From Bimastos eiseni (lineage: Eukaryota > Annelida > Clitellata > Crassiclitellata > Lumbricidae), in NCBI GenBank assembly GCA_959347315.1, contig OY365813.1:34140160-34204159 (forward strand): 64,000 nt of DNA, given 5' to 3'. Positions within the stretch are counted from its first letter, which is position 1, and each line of letters starts with the position of its first letter. Below are positions 32,604 through 46,510 of the stretch, piece by piece. The translations under genes were made by a program, and so were the position numbers. The notes under the pieces are model-generated. The model made no database searches, had not been told where the DNA came from, and saw only the letters and a program-made list of their open reading frames with translations.

Positions 32604-34913
32604 GGCAATTTCAAAGCAGCCATCCGTCTCATCTGCAGCGAGGATAAACCGGCACTGGACACACCTGAAACTCTGGCCGCGCTTAAGAAAAAGCACCCGC
32701 CTGCACCAGTGGACAGGAGAACCCCATGTGATCCAGACAGTTCCGATCGCTTCATCCCGCTTCAAGTTTCTAAAGAAGATGTCGCTAGGGCAATCTCCTC
32801 TTTCCCTGCGGGTTCGGCTGGTGGTCCAGATGGCATTACTCCACAACACTTAAAGGATCTGATGGCCTATGGAGTGGATGACAACATCGGGCAACATCTA
32901 TCTGACCTTGTCAATCTGCTCCTAAAGGGAGGTCTATCCGAAGAGGTGAATGAGGTCGTCTATGGGGCAAACCTTTTAGCCCTGAGCAAGAAGGACGGAG
33001 GCATAAGACCGATCGCCGTGGGCTACACATGGCGTCGTCTGGCGGCAAAGTGCGCTAATTCGCATGCGGTAACAAGGCTGTCTCAACTGCTCGCCCCCAT
33101 TCAGCTTGGGGTAGGCATTCCAGGAGGCGCTGAGGCAGCTGTCCATGCGACACGTCGCTGGATTTCCACAATGCCTGAGGACAGCGTCCTAGTGAAGCTC
33201 GACTTCGCCAATGCCTTTAACACTCTGCGCAGAGATTGTCTTCTAGAGGCAGTTGCTAGAGAGATCCCAGAGCTCTACCACTTTGCTCACGCTGCCTATT
33301 CAAACCGTCCACTGTTGCGCTATGGTTCAAACACAATTCGATCCGAAGAAGGAACGCAGCAAGGCGATCCTTTGGGACCTCTGGAATTCTGTCTTGTGCT
33401 GCAACCGATTCTGATGAAGCTTCGTTCGGATCTGCGTATCGGATATCTGGATGACCTGACATTGGGAGGTAACAAGGAAACAGTGGCCGACGACGTTCAA
33501 TTAATCGAGCAGGAATCAAAGAATCTGGGATTGCTATTGAACCGCAGCAAATGCGAAATCGCGTGTCACAACACCCAGATGCCGAACAATGACCCTGCGT
33601 TCCAAGAGTTCACGAGCATAGCCCTCGAGGACATGACCTTGTTGGGTGCACCTCTAATTTCAGGTCCAGCTGTGAACATGGTCGTTAATTCAAAGGCCAA
33701 TGACCTCGAGAGGGCAATCGGAAGATTGTCCTTGCTTTATACACATGACGCTCTGGTTCTGCTAAGAAACAGTCTAAGTGTACCGAAGCTCTTGTACAGT
33801 CTGCGCACAGCCGTCTGCGCTGATTGCCCGGGCTTGGCTCGGTTTGATCAACTGCTGAGAGAAGGACTGTCAACCATTTTAAATGTGGACCTTGACGATG
33901 ACCGCTGGCTCCAGGCTTCTTTGCCGGTGAGAGATGGTGGTCTGGGAGTTCGTTGTGCATCTACGCTGGCACTTTCTGCCTTTCTGGCTTCTGCTGCGAG
34001 TACAAGCGAACTCCAGGCATGCATCCTACCAACAGAGTCTGCTGAGGAACCATATGAACTTGCGAGTTCAGCACTCAACGCTTGGAAGACCCTGACAGAT
34101 GCAGAACCACCAACAGGAGCAGCAAGTTATCGCCAGAAAGAATGGGACCTCCGATTCACAGACAAAGCATGGAAAGGTCTGCTGGATTCCAATAACAATC
34201 CATGCGACCGTGCTCGCCTGCTGGCCTCACGAGCACCTCATTCTGGAGACTGGATGCTAGCGCCCCCTGTGACTGCCCTAGGCCTGCGCCTCTCAAACGA
34301 GGATGTACGACTGGCAGCCGGGTTGAGGCTAGGAACGACGCTCTGCGAGCCACATTTGTGTCACCAATGTCAAGAGAGCGTCGACGCAAAAGGGCTCCAT
34401 GACCTAATTTGTAGAAGAGGCAGCGGAAAACATCAACGACACAGCATGTTGAACGATGTCATCTGGAGAGCTCTTGGCAGGGCGAAGATTCCAGCGCAAA
34501 AGGAACCTCTCGGCTTGCTAAGAGAAGATGGAAAGCGACCGGACGGCGTCACGCTCATTCCTTGGACACGTGGTCGATGTCTGGCATGGGATGTGACAGT
34601 GCCCGACACCTACGCCAAGTCACATCTTGTCGACACATCTATCAGAGCTGGCGAAGCAGCCGAACGCGCAGCTAAGACGAAGAGGGCCAAGTATTCCACC
34701 ATAACCAACACCCACGACTTCGTAGCCCTCTCCTTGGAATCCGGCGGCGCTTGGAGCAGTGAAGGACTGGAGTTCATCTCAGAGTTGGGTATTCGAACGA
34801 GTGCTGCAACCCACGATCCAATGGAGACGTCATTTCTGTTCCAACGTATCTCAGTTGTCCTTCAGCGTGGGAACGCAGCCTGCTTCTTCGGGACATTGCC
34901 AACACTCCATTAG
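32604..34913 (+). CDS. LINE RT-endonuclease open frame, N-terminus missing
   Basis: 769 codons are open from the microsatellite junction to a TAG at 34911; the first in-frame ATG lies well inside, so the true start is lost. RT motif A is VLVKLDFANAFNTLRRD, motif B is EEGTQQGDPLGP, and motif C is IGYLDDLTLGG. C-terminal to RT come a CHQC...LHDLIC zinc-knuckle-like segment and a PD-(D/E)xK-type nuclease signature, KRPDGVTLIPW then CLAWDVTVPD. It copies element RNA onto nicked genomic DNA in this family. An intact frame of this length implies a young insertion. N-terminal DNA-binding fingers, usual in RLE elements, are absent because of the truncation. Confidence 0.85.
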   Translation, partial: GNFKAAIRLICSEDKPALDTPETLAALKKKHPPAPVDRRTPCDPDSSDRFIPLQVSKEDVARAISSFPAGSAGGPDGITPQHLKDLMAYGVDDNIGQHLSDLVNLLLKGGLSEEVNEVVYGANLLALSKKDGGIRPIAVGYTWRRLAAKCANSHAVTRLSQLLAPIQLGVGIPGGAEAAVHATRRWISTMPEDSVLVKLDFANAFNTLRRDCLLEAVAREIPELYHFAHAAYSNRPLLRYGSNTIRSEEGTQQGDPLGPLEFCLVLQPILMKLRSDLRIGYLDDLTLGGNKETVADDVQLIEQESKNLGLLLNRSKCEIACHNTQMPNNDPAFQEFTSIALEDMTLLGAPLISGPAVNMVVNSKANDLERAIGRLSLLYTHDALVLLRNSLSVPKLLYSLRTAVCADCPGLARFDQLLREGLSTILNVDLDDDRWLQASLPVRDGGLGVRCASTLALSAFLASAASTSELQACILPTESAEEPYELASSALNAWKTLTDAEPPTGAASYRQKEWDLRFTDKAWKGLLDSNNNPCDRARLLASRAPHSGDWMLAPPVTALGLRLSNEDVRLAAGLRLGTTLCEPHLCHQCQESVDAKGLHDLICRRGSGKHQRHSMLNDVIWRALGRAKIPAQKEPLGLLREDGKRPDGVTLIPWTRGRCLAWDVTVPDTYAKSHLVDTSIRAGEAAERAAKTKRAKYSTITNTHDFVALSLESGGAWSSEGLEFISELGIRTSAATHDPMETSFLFQRISVVLQRGNAACFFGTLPTLH

Positions 34914-34953
34914 CTCATCATGGGCGATAACAGCATAATGTGAAACATATATG

Positions 34954-34956
<3 letters not shown>
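32604..34956 (+). mobile_element. 5'-truncated RLE-type LINE (R4/Dong-like), in TAA repeats
   Basis: A non-LTR retrotransposon whose 5' end is cut at an (AAT)n array. Its 3' end (gggcgataacagcataatgt) runs into another (AAT)n array at about 34957-35082. It carries reverse transcriptase and a C-terminal restriction-like endonuclease rather than an N-terminal APE nuclease, which places it among the RLE clades (R2, R4, NeSL and relatives). R4-clade Dong elements are known for TAA-repeat targets, so that affiliation is favoured. A second, shorter copy of the same family is at 40119-40517. Confidence 0.85.
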
Positions 34957-34994
<38 letters not shown>

Positions 34995-35022
34995 TGATAA
35001 TGATAATAATAATAATAATAAT

Positions 35023-35075
<53 letters not shown>

Positions 35076-35082
35076 TAGCTTT
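34957..35082 (+). repeat. (AAT)n microsatellite between two LINE 3' ends
   Basis: An interrupted (AAT)n array that could be the 3' tail of the + strand LINE, of the - strand LINE at 35085-35380, or of both. Confidence 0.95.
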
Positions 35083-35084
35083 TG

Positions 35085-35380
35085 AGTATTTGCCTGGAAG
35101 TGGCGCAATACAAATTTTGTAATAACGAACAATCATCATCAGTTCTTGACTTCAGCCAATTGGCTGCGACGGGTACGAATAAATGACCTCCAAAGTCCTT
35201 GGTCATTTATAAAGTCCATTGCTTCCCTTAGTGTTAGTCCAATTGATGTTACATCTTCATTTATGTTGTCTATCCAGCGCAGTCTTCGTCTGAATTTGAT
35301 TCCCTTTCCGTCGCTTCTTCCATGTTTAATGAGGAGGGACGAAAGTGCTGGATCGACGTGTCTCTGTTGTTAGGTGCGTA
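35085..35380 (-). mobile_element. LINE ORF2 C-terminal fragment, antisense
   Basis: The - strand encodes RRRLRWIDNINEDV followed by LTLREAMDF and LWRSFIRTRR, then a stop. This is the typical C-terminal segment of many APE-type LINE ORF2 proteins. A short 3' UTR (caaaatttgtattgcgccac) follows and runs into the (TAT)n array. The exact clade is not resolved. Confidence 0.7.
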
Positions 35381-36819
35381 TCTATTATGGATGGATGGAC
35401 GAACGGACAGACGAATGAATCTAGCTAGTCGGCCCCCGTTGGGTAGGGTGGTCGATTGATCAACCCTCGCATTGTAGCGCCATCGATTGCTGTTTGGTTT
35501 TTTGGTTTTCAAGTAGTGCTTTAGAAGTTTTGCGATTACGATTATACTTGTTATCTGCTGTAATTACTATGCTATGTGATCGTATTGTGATTAGTCAACT
35601 TGAGTTGAATAAACTAATAAAAACTAATAAAAACTAAATAAAAACTATAGGATATATCTTCTGCAGTCGAAAGTTCGGCCGCGGTAGAAACGTAGGTGCT
35701 GCTTCCTCGGCCGAACACGTAACAAATATAGCCAGTGAAGACCCCTACGCATGCGCAACTTTTGGCGCATGCGCACTGTTAAAGACCCAAAATGTGTTAC
35801 GTTTATCGTGAGGGTCGTTAAGGGTCAGGCGAAGCATCGTGAGAGTCGATTATGGTCATTTAAGGCGTTGTTAAGGTCGTTTAGGGTCAGGGTTAGGGTT
35901 AGTGTCGTTTTTAGACACCTGCGAATAAATTATATTCTCGTGCGTTGATAGGCCGACGCTACGGCTGCAGATATATATACCCAAGCGCCTCTGCATAGAT
36001 ACCCTGAAGGGCGCTATATCAAGTATTCTTGATTGATTGATTTATTGATTGGTGCATTTAATCGTCCTTCCATGAACGTCGTCTTTTCGATACAAAACAT
36101 TATCTTACCTCTAATCATGACTCCTCTTAAAATTCACATCGTTCTATCTCCGTAAAACGCAGTTTTAATCCTTAGGCCAGCATAGTATCAGAAGAAGTCT
36201 TGCTTTTCAAATTTTCTTCTTCTTCTTTCTCGTCTAATGGCAACTTGTGACGGGACCGATTGTCATGCTTGCTACGCTCGGTGCTGTAACGGTCACGCAT
36301 CGCTTGAAGACACTCACCTACATGTAGATTCCTGCCTATAGTCCGCTCTGCGCACAGGTAACCATTGTTGCAATTTTGCCAATGTCACTGCAGCGCTATG
36401 AACTAGCTTTACCACTCGTAGGCACCCATACATACACACACGCACACACATACGCATGTGTCCATACTTGCACATACGAACATACTTAATATTACATATA
36501 TACAAAAACATGATTTTCGTTTAACTGCACGCTGACAAACCGCAGTATGATTAGAAAAAGAGTATGAACGGATGATGTCAAGTTATTACAGGAGTCGAAT
36601 TTAATCGTCGGCAGCCATGCAATTCCCGCATAACGTTATACGTCTGATTTAACCAACACCAGCGCCTGGCGAAAGAAGGACTAATCAACCTTACGGAGGG
36701 ATACGGATCTCGAACTCGGTTCCTCAACTCGGCGCTCTAGTGTGTTATTCATTACTCAGCGGTCCCTCCCAAACATACCCACATAATACACATGGCATAC
36801 GTGGGCCTACATGCGTGCA

Positions 36820-36821
<2 letters not shown>
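35381..36821. other. Gene-poor interval with repeat scraps
   Basis: An L2 family-2 tail scrap lies at about 35510-35550, telomere-like gggttagggttag at about 35888-35900, and a LINE-tail copy with gattgattga at about 35985-36055 (+). An ACAC-rich scrap is near 36425-36460. No gene was recognised. Confidence 0.5.

Positions 36822-36895
<74 letters not shown>
36822..36895 (+). repeat. (TA)n microsatellite
   Basis: About 36 uninterrupted ta units. Confidence 0.97.
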
Positions 36896-36899
<4 letters not shown>

Positions 36900-38128
36900 C
36901 ATCGTCATCGTCATTGGTATTGGTATCGTCATGATAGCCAAACGTTCTCCATTTCTGGTCTCAATTCAACTCTTCCAGCGTCCGTTCTCTATAATTGAAA
37001 GGACAGACGGTCTACGGGAATGTGCCGTTTACTTATCACAACCCACTCCGCCTTTCCCTCTCAGGACCATCAGGGAACCGGACCCGTGCTTCCACTGGAC
37101 AATTACCTCCGCATACAACCCCTCTGACCTGACGCAGAGCTGGTCAATAGTCTGGTGCCCCGTGTTTTGGTCTAGAAATTTTGAGAGAATGATATCGCTA
37201 CGAATTTTCTTTTCTATTTATTGTTCGGTCATCGATTCTGTACGACCATCCATCATCAGGACGTTAAAGCCAGATGCATGAATTACAATGTTAGCGACTC
37301 CAGTTTCTCAACATCGGCGCATGAAGAGCAGCTTCCCATCTTCCCACTCGCAGTTACCGTAGGAATAAACATTGAGCTAACAACATGACATGAAGCTCGA
37401 AATATTTTCCCCCACCTTCTGGGATTTGAACCCCGGTCGACAGTCCGGCCCGCTCATCACTGGGCCACCGAGTACGGCTAATCAATCAATCAATCAATCA
37501 ATCAAAAAACTCGATATAGCGCCCCTTTAAGATATCTACTCAGAGGCGCTCCCAGCCTAACCCTCGGCTGAAAGGGACAGTTTTAAGAGAGGTGTAAAAT
37601 GAAGATGAGGAGTTCTTAGGTTGGAGATGGAGTTCAAAACCCAATGATGGGACGTTCATTCCAGATTGTAAGTCCCACGACCTAGAAAGCTAATGTAGTG
37701 TAATGGGATGTAACCGAACATTTTTATAGCGCCCAATCTAGATATGTACTCTGTGCTGGCCCAATTGACGTTAGATGTCAGTACAAACCAATATTTTACA
37801 TCAGTTAACAAAACTGCACAGTAAAACTGAAGAGTCATCAGTGGTGGGCTCACGCACAAACGTGGAACCAACCAACGGATTCCCGTTGACAGTTAACAGA
37901 TGGCTGGGATGTTCGTTCAGAGTCCCTAGGCCAAGTTGGAGCCAAGACTAATCCATACAAAACGGGTCAAACGGTAGATTTCACAGACTGTTATCGATCA
38001 TGTAGGCATTTGCAATTTCGTTGTGTGTTGTTAGTCGTGGTCTAATGAATAAAACATTTGCACAGTTTATTGACGAGTCGTTTAGGATATCGAGTTAAAA
38101 GGAGCGTCGAGTGATGCGGTATTCGTGG
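36896..38128. other. Interval with LINE tails, no recognised gene
   Basis: A LINE-tail copy in - orientation at about 37480-37660 (atcaatcaatc, tagcgcccctttaagatatc, cagaggcgctccc, gggacagttttaagagagg). A family R copy lies at about 37690-37930 (-). A SINE-like antisense scrap (gaaccccggtcgac...gggccaccgag) is near 37428-37478. No exon was recognised. Confidence 0.5.
37690..37930 (-). repeat. Family R dispersed repeat
   Basis: tagcgcccaatctagatatg, actgcacagtaaaactgaag, ggtgggctcacgcacaaacg and gatggctgggatgttc align with the copies at 2645, 14310 and 16530. Confidence 0.65.
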
Positions 38129-38200
38129 GCCTCTATAGCTCAGTGGCAGAGCACTGGTCTTGTAAACCAGGGGTCGTGAGTTCAAACCTCATTGGGGGCA
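38129..38200 (+). tRNA. tRNA-Thr (TGT)
   Basis: A 72-nt cloverleaf. Acceptor stem GCCTCTA/TGGGGGC with G-U pairs and discriminator A; D arm GCTC...GAGC; anticodon stem CTGGT/ACCAG with loop CTTGTAA (anticodon TGT, reading ACA); T arm GTGAG-TTCAAAC-CTCAT. A Pol III T-run terminator follows (ATGTTTTG at about 38205-38212). The flank CGTGG just upstream is shared by all four copies in the window. Confidence 0.96.
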
Positions 38201-38754
38201 AATAATGTTTTGAAGTCTCCAAGATCATTCTACTTATTCCGGAGTAATTAGTTCGTAATCAAAACCTCTTTCGAGGTAATGTTAAGTAGACAGTATTATT
38301 CGTTAAAGCTATTACGTGTAATAATGTATTAACTTATGCAAGTGAATAATGCATATAATTATGCATTACCATATTTCAATGTATTGACATATTTAATAAA
38401 CCTGCATTAGCACATCGTATATGATATGTATAATATGATATCGTCTAATAATAATAATTTATAAACATAAGGGCTTGATATGTTTCATGATATTTTGTCA
38501 GTGCATACACAAGTCAAATAAAAAGATATTGGTAAAAATTTTGCCTTGATGCGGTCAGTGGTTGTCATTATATATCATAAAAAATCTAAGAGGACCAGTT
38601 TCCTAGATAAGTACTGCCATGCGATACAGTTTGCTCATCGTAATACCACTGTAAGCAAAACATTGGGCCTATTACCATAGCACAATAATAAACTATTTCT
38701 ACGTGTAGGTCTTACAGACGTAGGCTATTAGACTACAGCATTTTAGTTAGGCCT
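38201..38754. other. AT-rich interval, nothing recognised
   Basis: Between the tRNA gene and the transposase remnant I see only AT-rich unique-looking sequence. It may include the 3' part of the Tc1-type element, whose ends I could not match. Confidence 0.4.
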
Positions 38755-39400
38755 AAATCTGCAGAACGACAGCACCGACTCTATGCGGCAATGCCTGAAT
38801 CAGCGACTGAAGTGTTCCAACTTCCATCGATTTCCACGCATGTTGGAGGCGACGTTTGAGCTGATCGATGTTCTCTGGCTCAAGATCTTTATAAACTCTG
38901 AGAGACAAAATACTTCACAATTGGAGAGAGACCCAGAGAGCTTTGGTGGCTAATCCTTCGGCTTTATGCGTGATGGGAGTTTGAAATTTAGCCATTTCGT
39001 CGTCACAGCTAATGCATGACGCTGTGCATCACCTGCTGAAATTCTCCCAACAAATAACATTCGTTGCATAACACTGCCGTTGTCTCTCGAACGCTGGCTT
39101 CGCGTACTGCTCGAGAATGTTTGTAATGAAGTACTGCGTGTTCAGTCTGGAACCGTAGGCCTACTATTTGACACAAAATGAAGGCTTGTGAGACCTCTGA
39201 CCAGGCTGGCCGTCAACCAACCCCACATCCTTACTGACGAACTAAACTTCATCTGTGGAGCAGATGGAACATTCTCCTCCTTTGAAACCCAAACAATAGC
39301 ATTTTGTGCATTCGGTACATAAAAATCTTTGAACGGCGACTCGTCGCTGAAAAAAACATTAGACAAGTCTTCCACAGTACAGCGTCGATGCTCCTACTTT
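38755..39400 (-). pseudogene. Decayed Tc1/mariner-type transposase
   Basis: The - strand carries FFSDESPFKDF, then VWVSKEENVP, then MWGWLTASLVRGLTSLHFV, which is the second-aspartate region of Tc1/mariner DDE transposases. After a frame change it reads NTQYFITNILEQYAKPAF. Further on, ENIDQLKRRLQHAW and QALPHRVGAVV match the usual C-terminal end. Frameshifts and the missing N-terminus show it is not functional. Confidence 0.75.
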
Positions 39401-39620
39401 TTTACTCAATTAAGCGGCGTGAATAATGGTGACGTCACATCCAGGCATGAGCCAGAAATGCCCCTAAATGTAGACAGCCATCTAATGCACATTCGACTTA
39501 ACGTTTTCAAGGTTAATTTCTATGTAATGTTCTGTATACGCTTGAAATACATTTAAGAGATCGGAATCATTTTGACCGAGATATTTAAGTTTGAAAACGG
39601 TGAACGAACTTTGGTGTCAA

Positions 39621-39661
<41 letters not shown>

Positions 39662-40118
39662 TATCTGAGAACTTAAATATATTTATCGCGCCCCTCTCGG
39701 AACTAGCTGTTCAGAGGCGTTATTTAGGACGTATTGACTGAATTGTCAGGAGGGTTGGGATTGGGAGGGTCGACCCCTCCAGTTCATTTTTCAACCCCGC
39801 TAGTCAGTTCTCAAAAATGGCCTTGCGGTCAAGATCAGCTTCAGTGGCACCTACACCCACAGTTACCCTCTACAATTTGACCCGCACACCGGTGCAGGTT
39901 TCAATAGTTTGGATATTTGGACATGCGAAAATTGTTGAACCATGGCACCCAGTTCAACTTCGACAATTCATTTAGGTGTCATTTTAAGCAGAATACTTTG
40001 TCAGAGTGGCAGACATTTGCAATATTACTATTCTTATTATTATTTTGATTATGATTATGATGATTATTATCATTATTCTTCTTCTTATTATTATTATTAT
40101 TATTAATATTATTATATT
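39401..40118. other. Interval with (AT)n and ATT repeats
   Basis: An (AT)n run at about 39622-39660, a LINE-tail scrap near 39685-39720, and interrupted ATT repeats from about 40025 to 40118 bordering the LINE fragment. No gene was recognised. Confidence 0.5.
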
Positions 40119-40517
40119 ATGCTGTTATCGCCCATGTGGGCGAGCTAAGTGAGTGATGTCCGAAGAGGCAGGCGGCGTTCCCACGCTGAAGAACAACTGA
40201 GATACGTTGGAACAGAAATGACGTCTCCATTGGATCGTGGGTTGCAGCACTCGTTCGACTACCCAACTCTGAGATGAACTGCAGTCCTTCACTGCTCCAA
40301 GCGCCGTCGGATTCCAAGGAGAGGGCTACGAAGTCGTGGGTGTTGGTTATGGTGGAATACTTGGCCCTCTTCGTCTTAGCTGCGCATTCGGCTGCCTCGC
40401 CAGCTCTGACAGATGTGTCGACAAGATGTGACTTGGCATAGGTGTCGGGCACTGTCACATCTCATGCCAGACATCGACCACGTGTCCAAGGAATGAGCGT
40501 GACGCCGTCCGATCTGG
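40119..40517 (-). mobile_element. 5'-truncated copy of the RLE LINE, in TTA repeats
   Basis: The - strand encodes the end of the same ORF as 32604-34913 (VPDTYAKSHLVDTS, GEAAECAAKTKRAKY, METSFLFQRISVVLQRG). The 3' end is the same gggcgataacagcataat. (ATT)n arrays bound both sides, at about 40085-40118 and 40518-40552. Sequence identity to the longer copy is high by eye, with scattered substitutions and a frame change near the end. Confidence 0.85.
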
Positions 40518-40518
40518 G

Positions 40519-40554
<36 letters not shown>

Positions 40555-40607
40555 ATCCAACTCTGACGAAAACGTGAATCGCAGTAATTTTTGTTTAAAA
40601 GTAGAAC

Positions 40608-40640
<33 letters not shown>

Positions 40641-41440
40641 GCTAGATGAGTCACTGATGAAACAGACACATTGACCCAACCAACAGATTCTCGACCAGGA
40701 TTGCTAGAGGCCTCAGTTCGAGAAAGTTTCTGCAGTATTGTATGCAGCTGATGTCGGTTAGTTTATCGTCTTTCGTTTATCTCTCAAGGCATGAAACGAT
40801 GGCGCGCCAATACCAAGACGTTATCGGGTCAATTTGTGCGCGTTTGTGTGTGAGATTGGGCGTGTTTGCGTAGCTCCATGAGTCGATTTAGGTGGTGGAC
40901 TTTGAAGCCGCTGGCGGTCACTGTAATCTCATTATGTCGAGGAATTGCAAAGAAACAGGGTTTACGGCTTAAAGGGGAAAGGTAGCGATGGTTCGTGTGA
41001 GCAGTTCAATCGACCGTTCATTAGTTCGTTCGTTCATCCGTTCATCTGTGCATGCGTTTACTTGTTCATCAGTTCATCTATTGATCTGTTCATCTCTTCG
41101 TCCGTTCATCCATTCAACCACTCCTCCGTTCTTCCGCTCTTCCGTTCTTCTGTTCATCTGACGATCGCGTTTTGTTCATGACATATTTCAATCGCTAGAC
41201 GATGGATGGGTGGGTGGAGGGGTGAATTGGTGTGTGGGTGCAATGTACAATTTGGAGGTGTAGGGGGTGGTGCTTTTGGTGCATCTTAGAGTTTCGAAGG
41301 ATGTATTATGAAATCATGAATGGACGGATGGAATATGAATGGATGGCATGAATATGAATGGATGGGTGCTTTTTGGTGGATAATGTACAGGTGGGTGGTG
41401 TGCGGTTTGGTGTGTAGGTTTTCAGCACAGCTTAATTATG
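40518..41440. other. Interval, no recognised gene
   Basis: (ATT)n at about 40518-40552 and 40609-40639, a ttcatc/gttcat-rich stretch at 41010-41165, and gaatggatgg words near 41310-41370. No exon was recognised. Confidence 0.5.
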
Positions 41441-41454
41441 TGCTTACATATTTA

Positions 41455-41497
41455 TGCTTCTGTATGTATGTATGCATGTAGTTACGTATGTATGTGC

Positions 41498-41530
<33 letters not shown>

Positions 41531-41592
41531 TGGATGTATGTGTGTATGTATGTATGTATTTATGTATGTATGTATGTATGTATGTATGTGTA
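41455..41592 (+). repeat. (TATG)n microsatellite
   Basis: Nearly pure tatgtatg units with a few interruptions. Confidence 0.93.
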
Positions 41593-41952
41593 CTGTGTTT
41601 GACATATAAGTAGAGTAGCTCCTAGCATCCATCCCATCCGTTCGTCCATCCATCGCCTCTTCCTCCTGCCACTGTCGACCCCCAGAGGCCACATATCCGG
41701 CAGTCCGTGGTCATACGATGGCCATTGCTCCGGCAGACGCAGCAGGACGCATGCACAAGACGAATGCTAGGATTGTATGGTCGCCGTGCGGTCACGTGTC
41801 ACTGCAATCCGGGTCAGAAGGTCATTGGGGCAGCGGAGGTCGAACGCAACGCTGGATATAGGGATTCGTTGTTTAGAAGACGTCAGGCGGGAATTAACGA
41901 CTATTTCGATTCACGTATGTATAGTATTGTATTTAAGCATAGGTGATAAAGA

Positions 41953-42120
<168 letters not shown>

Positions 42121-42299
42121 CAATTCTTCTATCCAATAAATGAATTGTCCGTCTGACTACTCGTGTAATTGTCAAATTATTGGTGGTCTCATGGGAGGGC
42201 ATGAAGCTTCAGCCCCGTTAAATTCCAAAGACAACAAACGCCCTCATATTCTTCGGTTTCACGACTGGATTTCTTCGTCCTTAAACTCACAGTAGACGG

Positions 42300-42835
42300 G
42301 TCTAGGACAAAATGGCAGAGGATAAAATGGTACGGACAAAATGGTATGGGGACAAAATGGTATTGGACAAAATGGTACCGACAAAATGGTACGGACAAGA
42401 TGGTAGCGGATAAAATGGTACGGACAACAATGGTATGGACAAAATGGTATGAGGACAAAATGGTAAGGACAAAATGGTACCGACAAAATGGTACGGACAA
42501 GATGGTAGCGGATAAAATGGTACGGACAAAATGGTATGGGGACAAAATGGTATTGGACAAAATGGTACCGACAAAATGGTACGGACAAGATGGTAGCGGA
42601 TAAAATGGTACGGACAACAATGGTATGGACAAAATGGTATGAGGACAAAATGGTAAGGATAAAATGGTAAGGACAAAATGGTAAGGACAAAATGGTTTGG
42701 ACAAAATGGTATTAGGGCAAAATGGTATTAGGACAAAATGGTATTGGACAAAATGGTATTAGGACAAAATGGTGCGGATAAAATGGTATTGTACAAAATA
42801 ATAGGCTTACGGATAAAATGGTAGAGATTTAAGGG
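42300..42835 (+). repeat. gacaaaatggta satellite with 190-bp higher-order period
   Basis: About 30 copies of a 15-19 bp unit (gacaaaatggtacg and variants). The variant order repeats with a period of 190 bp (compare tatggggacaaaatgg at 42345 and 42535). An inverted stretch of the same unit lies at about 43760-43835. Confidence 0.92.
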
Positions 42836-43007
42836 GTCTAGGACATATTTCCACTCCCCGGACAGTTCCTCTAGAACATTTTCTCCTAACATAGCACACA
42901 CATATATAAGTTGTGTATCATATTAGCCATATTAATTAAGTATGTATGATTAATGTTATATATATATAACATATATATGATTAATGTCCGGGCAGTGGAA
43001 TGTCAGG

Positions 43008-43043
<36 letters not shown>

Positions 43044-43099
43044 CTATGTTTGATATGCGTATAACAAACTTTGGTAAACCATAGTTTAGGTTGGCAAAG

Positions 43100-43720
43100 T
43101 CATTTTTCTTGCAAATATCATGCTGTCTAAATTTGAAATAGAAACTGAACTGATGAACAGAATCCTTATATAAATTTAGGCTGGATTAATTAATAGAGTC
43201 TTGTTTAATCAGAAGCTGGACTGATGAAAAGATTTATGTATAATTTGAAGTAGGACTGATGATAGGAATCATTGCTAACATCGATGCTTGACTAATTGAA
43301 AGAATCTTGTTTAATCAGCAGCTGGACTGATGAAAAGAATCATGTTTGTTCATAAGGGGATTGATGAAAATGATCGCTCTTCAGAACAGAAGCGGGATCG
43401 ATGAGAAAACGATGTTCAGTTAGAAGTTGGGTAGTTTAGAAGAATCATGCTTTAAAGGCGAAGCTGGATCAACGAAAAGTTACACTTGAATGGTAGAGGG
43501 TTCGATAAGAGAATTGTGCTTTAATGAGATGGATGTTAAAAATTATGCCTAATTAGAAGCTGGATTGGTCCAAAGAATTACGCATTTTTAGAAGCTGTTA
43601 TCTGTATTCCTTGAAAAGAGAGGGGCTGAAGAAGATGCTTGATTTGCGAAAAGAATTATGCTGAAATGGAAACTGGATCGAAGGAAAGATTCCTATTTTA
43701 AAAGAAGCTGGATTGGATAG
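43100..43720 (+). repeat. Mobile minisatellite family S
   Basis: Around twelve degenerate copies of a 40-50 bp unit centred on agaagctggactgatgaaaag and aatcatgtttaa. It is the reverse complement of the 4210-5050 array. Confidence 0.65.
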
Positions 43721-43759
43721 AAAGCCACTAGAATGGATGCGTGCATACGTGGAAATTGA

Positions 43760-46315
<2,556 letters not shown>

Positions 46316-46510
46316 ACCTATATATAATATATATAAATAACTTTTATATATATAAATAACTTATATATATAAATAACTTATATATATAAATAACTTATAT
46401 ATATAAATAACTTATATATATAAATAACTTATATATAAACACATATATATATAAATAACTTATATATAAAAATAACTTATATATAAACACACATATATAT
46501 ATATATGTAT
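46316..46510 (+). repeat. 17-bp AT minisatellite
   Basis: About ten units of ttatatatataaataac, with some shortened, followed by (AT)n. Confidence 0.9.

Noticed and set aside
42189..42704. Repetitive HFV/ILS-rich - strand open frame of 171 residues
   Set aside because: It is the gacaaaatggta satellite read in three frames; codon content follows the repeat, not a protein.
42300..42835. CRISPR-like regular repeat
   Set aside because: Units are contiguous and variable with no unique spacers, in a eukaryotic genome with a 190-bp higher-order period.
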